This document shows, in pieces, positions 57,976 to 64,000 of a stretch of DNA of 64,000 nt; position 1 is the first letter of the stretch, and each line of letters opens with the position of its first letter. A program made the translations under genes and the position numbers. The notes below the pieces were generated by a model. The model ran no database searches, was not told where the DNA came from, and saw nothing but the letters and a program-made list of their open reading frames with translations. Source of the stretch: Dryomyza anilis. Taxonomy: Eukaryota > Arthropoda > Insecta > Diptera > Dryomyzidae. Location of the stretch: assembly GCA_951804985.1 (NCBI GenBank), contig OX638130.1, positions 3,128,501 to 3,192,500 on the forward strand, written 5' to 3'.

Positions 57976-58956
57976 TCATAATTTAGACTGATGTTTTGGG
58001 TTCTTGTTTGCTACATGAATACATCAATTGAAACCAAAGAAATCAACGGCCGAAGAAAGAATTTCTTAACCTTCCGTACTTATTTTCATCAATATTTATA
58101 TTATTAAATGAATATAATTTGAAATTTTACGATTTTTATAGGTTTTATTTACATCCAGTCGTTTCCTTTATTTACTAAAATCCATAATTATTGCGTCTAC
58201 TTTTTTTTATTTTTGTGTTTGTGTTACTGCTGATCTTTTATAGAATCATTTTTGTATTATTATTATTTTTTTTTTGGTTTTGAACAATGTGATTACTGCT
58301 CGATGGAGCATGGCACAGAAATTGTAAGGCTGCCGCCAGGTGGTCGGAAGTCTAGTTGCTTGGTGGCCAAAGAAGGCAACAGTCTAAGCTGCTTGTTGCT
58401 GTCAAGGCAACAATGGCAGCAGCAACATCACCATTGTCGTTGTTGTCCTCGACAGACGCATCAGCAGGAGTACAAGTAACCAACAAGTAATTGACGGTAA
58501 TTAAAGTTGTTGCACTCAGAAAAAAAAAATTATATAAATTTTATTATATTGAATTTAATAGAAATAAAATTCAAATATAATTAATAAAAAAAATATGAAA
58601 TGTTATATTAAACAAATTATGGGAATTACCAAATTTGGGTCACAGATAGATAGGCCAATAAATAGTTTGAACCCTAAAAAGTTGGTATAAAACTAACGAA
58701 ATGTTGAAAAACTAGAAATGAAATAAAAAATATTAATATGTATTATATAAATTTAAAAACAGCTGACCAAAACTGTATATTACGAAAAATTATTTTTCCT
58801 ATAGGTTTTTAATAGAAACATATTAATTTTTACTATTCAAATAAATCAATAGGATGCATACCATTATTACAATAGCATTCAAACTATTAATACGATATTG
58901 TGTTTCTACCACAAATTCTAGACTTCTAACTTTGAAAGATTTAATAATCCGATCGG
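57976..58956. other. Intergenic, no gene supported; GC-richer island at 58280-58500
   Basis: The island is single-copy with CAG/CAA runs (CAATGGCAGCAGCAACATC) and a Cys/His/Gln-rich frame (58252-58479). Frame content looks like repeat translation. It may be regulatory. Confidence 0.35.
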
Positions 58957-59130
58957 CGGGGTGAGAGAGAGGGAAGGTTTGCTATTGACTGCCGAGAGGT
59001 AGCGTCGCTTAGGAATATGTTTTCTATGAAAAAGATGTTGACAGTTACTGGAATCGAACCCGGGACCTTTCGGCTCGCAGTCTTACGTATCATCAAATTT
59101 TCACTCCACGCACTACCTATTTGAGCTATA
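58957..59130 (-). mobile_element. Diverged tRNA-derived SINE, family B-related
   Basis: Reversed head with box B complement GGAATCGAACCC and GCTCGCAGTC, then TGCCGAGAGGTAGCG. The tRNA-like head carries an extra insert of about 25 bp (ATCATCAAATTTTCACTCC). It abuts the next SINE. Confidence 0.65.
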
Positions 59131-59141
59131 TACGCTATTAG

Positions 59142-59452
59142 CATAATAATAATAATAGTTTGGCACTACAGTCCTATAAGGACTTAGGCCGAGCTCTCTC
59201 ACCATTTTGAGCTGTGCGTGTTATATTTGTACTCAAAAAGGTGGGACCTACAGTTTATTGCCGAATCCGAACGGCGGGTGAGCGCTTTTCATAGGCAATG
59301 TTTTTACTCTCGTAGGTTTGTCATTTACTACCGAGAAGTAGTGTGGTATAGAAAAATGTTTCTATGAAAAGATGTTGTTAGCCCCAGTCCAGGCTTGAAC
59401 CGGGGACCTTTCGGCTCGCAGTCAACGCACAAACCACTGAGCTACCGCGGCT
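59142..59452 (-). mobile_element. tRNA-derived SINE family B with 7-bp target duplication
   Basis: Complete reverse copy of 47669-47975. CTATTAG flanks it at 59135-59141 and 59453-59459. The (ATT)n tail is at the left, the head GCTACCGCGGC at the right. Confidence 0.9.
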
Positions 59453-59498
59453 CTATTAGTAAAGTCGTGTTAAATACTATATTTTTTTAATATTTTCC

Positions 59499-59670
59499 TT
59501 TTTTTTTGAAGATCCACAGCACTCAGACAGACTTTATCCATTGTACTGTGAAATCTATTCCATACAATTTTGTGGTTAATATCACCACGAGCGCCCATGC
59601 CCAAGCCGGGATCTTCACCCGAGACTTTCAGAATGCATGTCCAGCGCGCTACCTCTGGACTGCTGAGGCC
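59499..59670 (-). mobile_element. tRNA-derived SINE family A
   Basis: Reverse copy: T-rich tail, GATCCACAGCACTCAGACAG, GGGATCTTCACCCGAGAC (box B damaged by two changes) and TGCTGAGGCC. Confidence 0.85.
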
Positions 59671-61259
59671 GGCTAAAAATTAATAAAAAATATTAAATAA
59701 AAATTATTGTAGATTTTCATAAAAAAAAAATGTGTCAATTTTGTATTCAGTTGCGTTCATGTTTTCGTAGTTGAGAATTTTATTTAAAAAAAAAAACACA
59801 TAGAAAGAATATTGTTTATATTATAAGTAAATAATTACTATTCAAAAATCATATAAAAATACTACATTACGAACCTAATAGATGAAATACTATAAACTTA
59901 ATATTATTTAGGGAAATGTTAATAGTATTTCTTTTTCATTCAATTAATAGTACTGCATTTGTCAAATTCAGTACTATAAATTTTAAAAACATTCGAAGAA
60001 ATTTTGATTACAAGTACCATAAAATCAGTGAGAGATCAATGCTAGATCAAAGTGAAATGCAGAAGTATTCACTATATAATACGCATTTTGTCGGAGTTTT
60101 TTTTGATACGTAACTTTTTACGAAATCGATAAAAAGTACGAAATCGATAAATTGAATATCCAAATTATAAGGTTTCATCGAAAAATATTACGATATCGAT
60201 GTGATAAATGTTTAAATATGGTATTTGGTCGTCAAATTTGAATGTACGAGAAATTTTAAAATTTAGAAGCGATAAAACATAAAAATACCAGATCGATTTT
60301 TTTTTATCGTAGTTCGTTTGAGAAAAAAATGGTTAGTAGTACCCTTAACAACTCACTGTGAGCTTTACTTCCGAGTGTAGCTGCATTTCTTCCTTTTTTT
60401 TCTTCCACTTTCTACCATGTACCGCTTGTTTTGCTACTGCGATGCAGAATATCTATTTAACGTATTGATAACTTCTTGTCTAATTTAGCGTTAAAATGGT
60501 TATTGCAATTGCGTCGCATATTTTGCCACCGCCGCCGCAATTTGGCAGCATTGTATTGCGGTGCTGCCATTTGGCTGTTGCCAACGAGCCAGCTTATTGC
60601 CACTCGAAGGCAATAAAATATTATTAAAATTATTATATTTTTGGAAAATTGCAAAGAAGAAGAAGAAGAGCGGCAGCTAAAGAAGTGCAGACGAGGCAGA
60701 AAAAGACGTAGTTATTTTGTGCAACTTTGTTTCGCGCGCGGTATGTCGAATACTCCACCCCCCGCCCACCAGGAACTTTGACTGAAAATAACGTCTTTGT
60801 GTGGCTCTGCCATAGTTGTAAATCAGCGCTCGATGACATTAAAATAAAATTTTAATGTTGCTCGATGCAGCAACATTTACACTGTTGTACCAGCTACACC
60901 TTTTGGCGCGCAATTTTCACCTTGGTTACAGGCTCTGCCTGGCTCTACTTTGCCTCTACTCTTCTTTATTCGGGTGCCTGTCTGTCTTTATTTCTGTCTG
61001 TCTGTGCCGGAAGTTATGCAAATTATCAGTGAAATATATTTTATTGCATTTCTTTTTGTTGCTGGTTGTTGGTTGCTCGGTTGATGTGGAAATAATTGTA
61101 AATATTTGATACACAATAAGGTAATAAAAATAAAATTGAAAAATTGCTTTTGCTGTTACGTTTTCTTAATGGTATTGAGCAAAAATGTGGTCATGCGCCA
61201 TGGGGGGTGAAATTTTCATTTCAGTCCAATTTTTATAATATCGGAAATATTCCAATCTT
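59671..61259. other. Intergenic, no gene supported; GC-richer island at 60460-61080
   Basis: ATCGAT/ATCGATA words cluster at 60120-60300. The island at 60460-61080 is single-copy with frames on both strands but no recognised domain or splice pattern. Confidence 0.35.
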
Positions 61260-61670
61260 TTACACTAAAAATTCAATTTCTCATTAAATATAAAATTTTT
61301 TTAAACGTTTTATTTTTCATCATAAATTAAATTTTTTACTAAAATTCAAATTTTCACTAAAATTCAAATTTTCACTAAAATTCTAATTTTCACTAAAATT
61401 CAAATTTTCACTAAAATTCAAATTTTCACTAAGAATTAAACTTTTCACTAAAAATTGTATTTTCACTTTAAATTTAATTTTTCACTAAAAATTTAAAATA
61501 ACATTTAATTTCTTCTCAAATTTAATTTTACACTCAAAAATTCATTTTTCACTAAAAATTCAATTTTTCACTAAAAATTATCACTAAAAATTAAATTTTT
61601 CATTAAACTTAAAATTCAAATATTCACTCAAATTCAATTTTTGACTAAAAATTAAATTTTTCTGTGTAAA
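61260..61670. repeat. 19-bp minisatellite family, inverted, diverged
   Basis: TTCACTAAAATTCAAATT and TTCACTAAAAATTCAATTT variants, about 20 copies, with a locally uniform 16-bp version (TTTTCACTAAAATTCAAA) at 61345-61435. Confidence 0.8.
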
Positions 61671-61894
61671 TTCGAATTTAAATAATAATATTGGCGAAAT
61701 ACTAAAATTTCTCAATCGTAGCATTCACTTTTCTGTCTATTCTTTGGAACTTCATTAGGCTCGTTAGTTACTCCTCGTCATGCCCCACATAACTATCACG
61801 CTTCAGTTTATTAAATTATCATCTTCCAACGGTGCTGTGCTACCTTTACCACTTCATCTAATACAGGTCTCTGTCGTATTTTTCTTTTCTTAAC
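61671..61894. other. Possible 5' leader or promoter region, unassigned
   Basis: Mixed composition, single-copy. It precedes the candidate exon at 61895; no TATA box is evident. Confidence 0.25.
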
Positions 61895-61976
61895 ATGTCG
61901 ATGATTTACGAGGCTTTCAGCAGCAGCTTCCAATACATGGTTGGCGGCAGCAATAAATCAAGAGCAAAAACTGATT
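61895..61976 (+). CDS. Candidate short first coding exon
   Basis: An ATG in a good context (TTAACATGTCG) opens 27 codons plus one base, MSMIYEAFSSSFQYMVGGSN followed by KSRAKTD, and stops at a consensus donor, GATT|GTAAGT (61977). The peptide has mixed, protein-like composition and GC-richer codons than its surroundings. If real, it is the N terminus of a gene whose intron 1 contains the 11-bp satellite that starts 457 bp downstream, with the rest beyond the window. Unspliced, the frame ends after about ten more residues. I do not recognise the protein; a chance coincidence of ATG and donor is possible. Confidence 0.33.
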
Positions 61977-62432
61977 GTAAGTGTATGAGTCTCGAATACA
62001 CTTAAAGGACTGAATATGTGTTGTATGTAACAGAAATGATTTATTTGCCATTCGTACGCAAGACAATGTCACTAATACGGATGCACGAGCATACAACGGA
62101 TGGATACAAAAGGATAACGTAACGAATTCGCAGAAGTTACTTCATTGACTAATCGTGACGGAGGGTTAGGCTGAGTAACGCCAAAATGATAATAATACGA
62201 ATAACGCCCTCACATAAAATCAACAAACGTGCGAAACGGAAACGGAAGTGAATGGCAACGACATATTATAATGCAACACCATATGCGAGGTTTCCGGTAA
62301 CATGTCAAATAAAAGAAAAATATGGGATATGAAATAACTCCGTTACTCAAAATGAACTATCTCAATCAACGCACAGCTCCACCTGAACCAAGATATCGAG
62401 AGCGCTTCAAAATCTAATCCAGAAACATTATA
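61977..62432. other. Single-copy sequence before the satellite
   Basis: GC-richer than average and no further exon recognised. Confidence 0.35.
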
Positions 62433-64000
62433 AGGAATAGGAAAGGAAAGAAATAGGAATGGGAAAGGAATAGGAAAGGAATAGGAAAGGAATAGGAAAG
62501 GAATAGGAAAGGAATAGGAAAGGAATAGGAAAGGAATAGGAAAGGAATAGGAAAGGAATAGGAAAGGAATAGGAAAGGAATAGGAAAGGAATAGGAAAGG
62601 AATAGGAAAGGAATAGGAAAGGAATAGGAAAGGAATAGGAAAGGAATAGGAAAGGAATAGGAAAGGAATAGGAAAGGAATAGGAAAGGAATAGGAAAGGA
62701 ATAGGAAAGGAATAGGAAAGGAATAGGAAAGGAATAGGAATAGGAAAGGAATAGGAAAGGAATAGGAAAGGAATAGGAAAGGAATAGGAAAGGAATAGGA
62801 AAGGAATAGGAATAGGAAAGGAATAGGAAAGGAATAGGAAAGGAATAGGAAAGGAATAGGAAAGGAATAGGAAAGGAATAGGAAAGGAATAGGAAAGGAA
62901 TAGGAAAGGAATAGGAAAGGAATAGGAAAGGAATAGGAAAGGAATAGGAAAGGAATAGGAAAGGAATAGGAAAGGAATAGGAAAGGAATAGGAAAGGAAT
63001 AGGAAAGGAATAGGAAAGGAATAGGAAAGGAATAGGAAAGGAATAGGAAAGGAATAGGAAAGGAATAGGAAAGGAATAGGAAAGGAATAGGAAAGGAATA
63101 GGAAAGGAATAGGAAAGGAATAGGAAAGGAATAGGAAAGGAATAGGAAAGGAATAGGAAAGGAATAGGAAAGGAATAGGAAAGGAATAGGAAAGGAATAG
63201 GAAAGGAATAGGAAAGGAATAGGAAAGGAATAGGAAAGGAATAGGAAAGCAATAGGAAAGCAATAGGAAAGGAATAGGAAAGGAATAGGAAAGGAATAGG
63301 AAAGGAATAGGAAAGGAATAGGAAAGGAATAGGAAAGGAATAGGAAAGGAATAGGAAAGGAATAGGAAAGGAATAGGAAAGGAATAGGAAAGGAATAGGA
63401 AAGGAATAGGAAAGGAATAGGAAAGGAATAGGAAAGGAATAGGAAAGGAATAGGAAAGGAATAGGAAAGGAATAGGAAAGGAATAGGAAAGGAATAGGAA
63501 AGGAATAGGAAAGGAATAGGAAAGGAATAGGAAAGGAATAGGAAAGGAATAGGAAAGGAATAGGAAAGGAATAGGAAAGGAATAGGAAAGGAATAGGAAA
63601 GGAATAGGAAAGGAATAGGAAAGGAATAGGAAACGAATAGGAAAGGAATAGGAAAGGAATAGGAAAGGAATAGGAAAGGAATAGGAAAGGAAAGGAATAG
63701 GAAAGGAATAGGAAAGGAATAGGAAAGGAATAGGAAAGGAATAGGAAAGGAATAGGAAAGGAATAGGAAAGGAATAGGAAAGGAATAGGAAAGGAATAGG
63801 AAGGGAATAGGAAAGGAATAGGAAAGGAATAGGAAAGGAATAGGAAAGGAATAGGAAAGGAATAGGAAAGGAATAGGAAAGGAATAGGAAAGGAATAGGA
63901 AAGGAATAGGAAAGGAATAGGAAAGGAATAGGAAAGAAAAGGAATAGGAAAGGAAAGGAATAGGAAAGGAATAGGAAAGGAATAGGAAAGGAATAGGAAA
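62433..64000. repeat. 11-bp satellite array, unit GGAATAGGAAA, runs off the window
   Basis: At least 1,568 bp, about 142 copies. The top strand is purine except for one T per unit. Variants: a 6-bp extra GGAATA at about 62731 and 62803, GC changes at about 63250 and 63261, shortened units near 63686 and 63935. Frames of 306 and 274 residues on the - strand (SFPIPFLFLSY repeats) are artefacts. Confidence 0.97.

Noticed and set aside
60855..61109. 84-residue hydrophobic frame
   Set aside because: ATG-initiated, but no domain, splice or promoter support; kept only as part of the unassigned island.
62343..63263. 306- and 274-residue frames of SFPIPFLFLSY repeats
   Set aside because: Translation of the 11-bp satellite; no unique protein sequence of note outside it.

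Overview
Organism. This window looks like the nuclear genome of a higher fly (Diptera, Cyclorrhapha; a calyptrate such as a blowfly or muscid is my guess, not proven). It is very AT-rich and gene-poor. Its interspersed repeats carry a DINE-1/mini-me-like module (GTATATATATTCTTGATCAG followed by GTCT/GTCC microsatellite), and there are two families of tRNA-derived SINEs. The host genes have short introns, TATA boxes and fly-like start contexts.

Genes. The best host content is a cluster of four paralogous four-exon genes on the + strand (32333-34010, 41115-42196, 42917-43721, 50097-51409). Each encodes a secreted protein of about 175 residues with a signal peptide and a DUF1091/ML-like (GM2-activator-like, CheA/CheB-type) domain. 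All four share exon sizes, phase-0 introns, a WIDW motif, a conserved cysteine pair and a TATA box 55-60 bp before the ATG. A first coding exon on the - strand (26656-26862) resembles nucleoporin Nup88 (members only). Weaker candidates are a 58-residue secreted peptide (54591-54767, -), a short first exon with a GTAAGT donor (61895-61976, +), and two small unassigned ORFs.

Mobile elements. A 5'-truncated RTE-like LINE with intact RT frame and a 14-bp target duplication lies at 11515-13705. A non-autonomous hAT element with 8-bp duplication lies at 13879-15063. At 19.7-23.6 kb there is a nest: a DINE-like repeat is split by an RNase H LINE pseudogene, which is itself split by a Transib-like element with 5-bp duplication; a foldback element with 173-bp subrepeats lies just beside it, and a hairpin mariner-type MITE follows. 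Two further MITE families occur, one as an inverted self-insertion (44088-44951).

Tandem repeats. An 8-bp array (27231-28953) and an 11-bp array (62433 to the window end) are long and nearly pure. A 19-bp minisatellite family recurs at five places in both orientations. A 15-bp compound minisatellite sits inside a dispersed element at 37.65 and 51.59 kb.

The rest is AT-rich intergenic sequence with no supportable gene. I found no bacterial system, CRISPR array, rRNA or true tRNA gene. The most informative observations are the secreted-protein cluster, the self-dating transposon nests and the satellites next to putative promoters.
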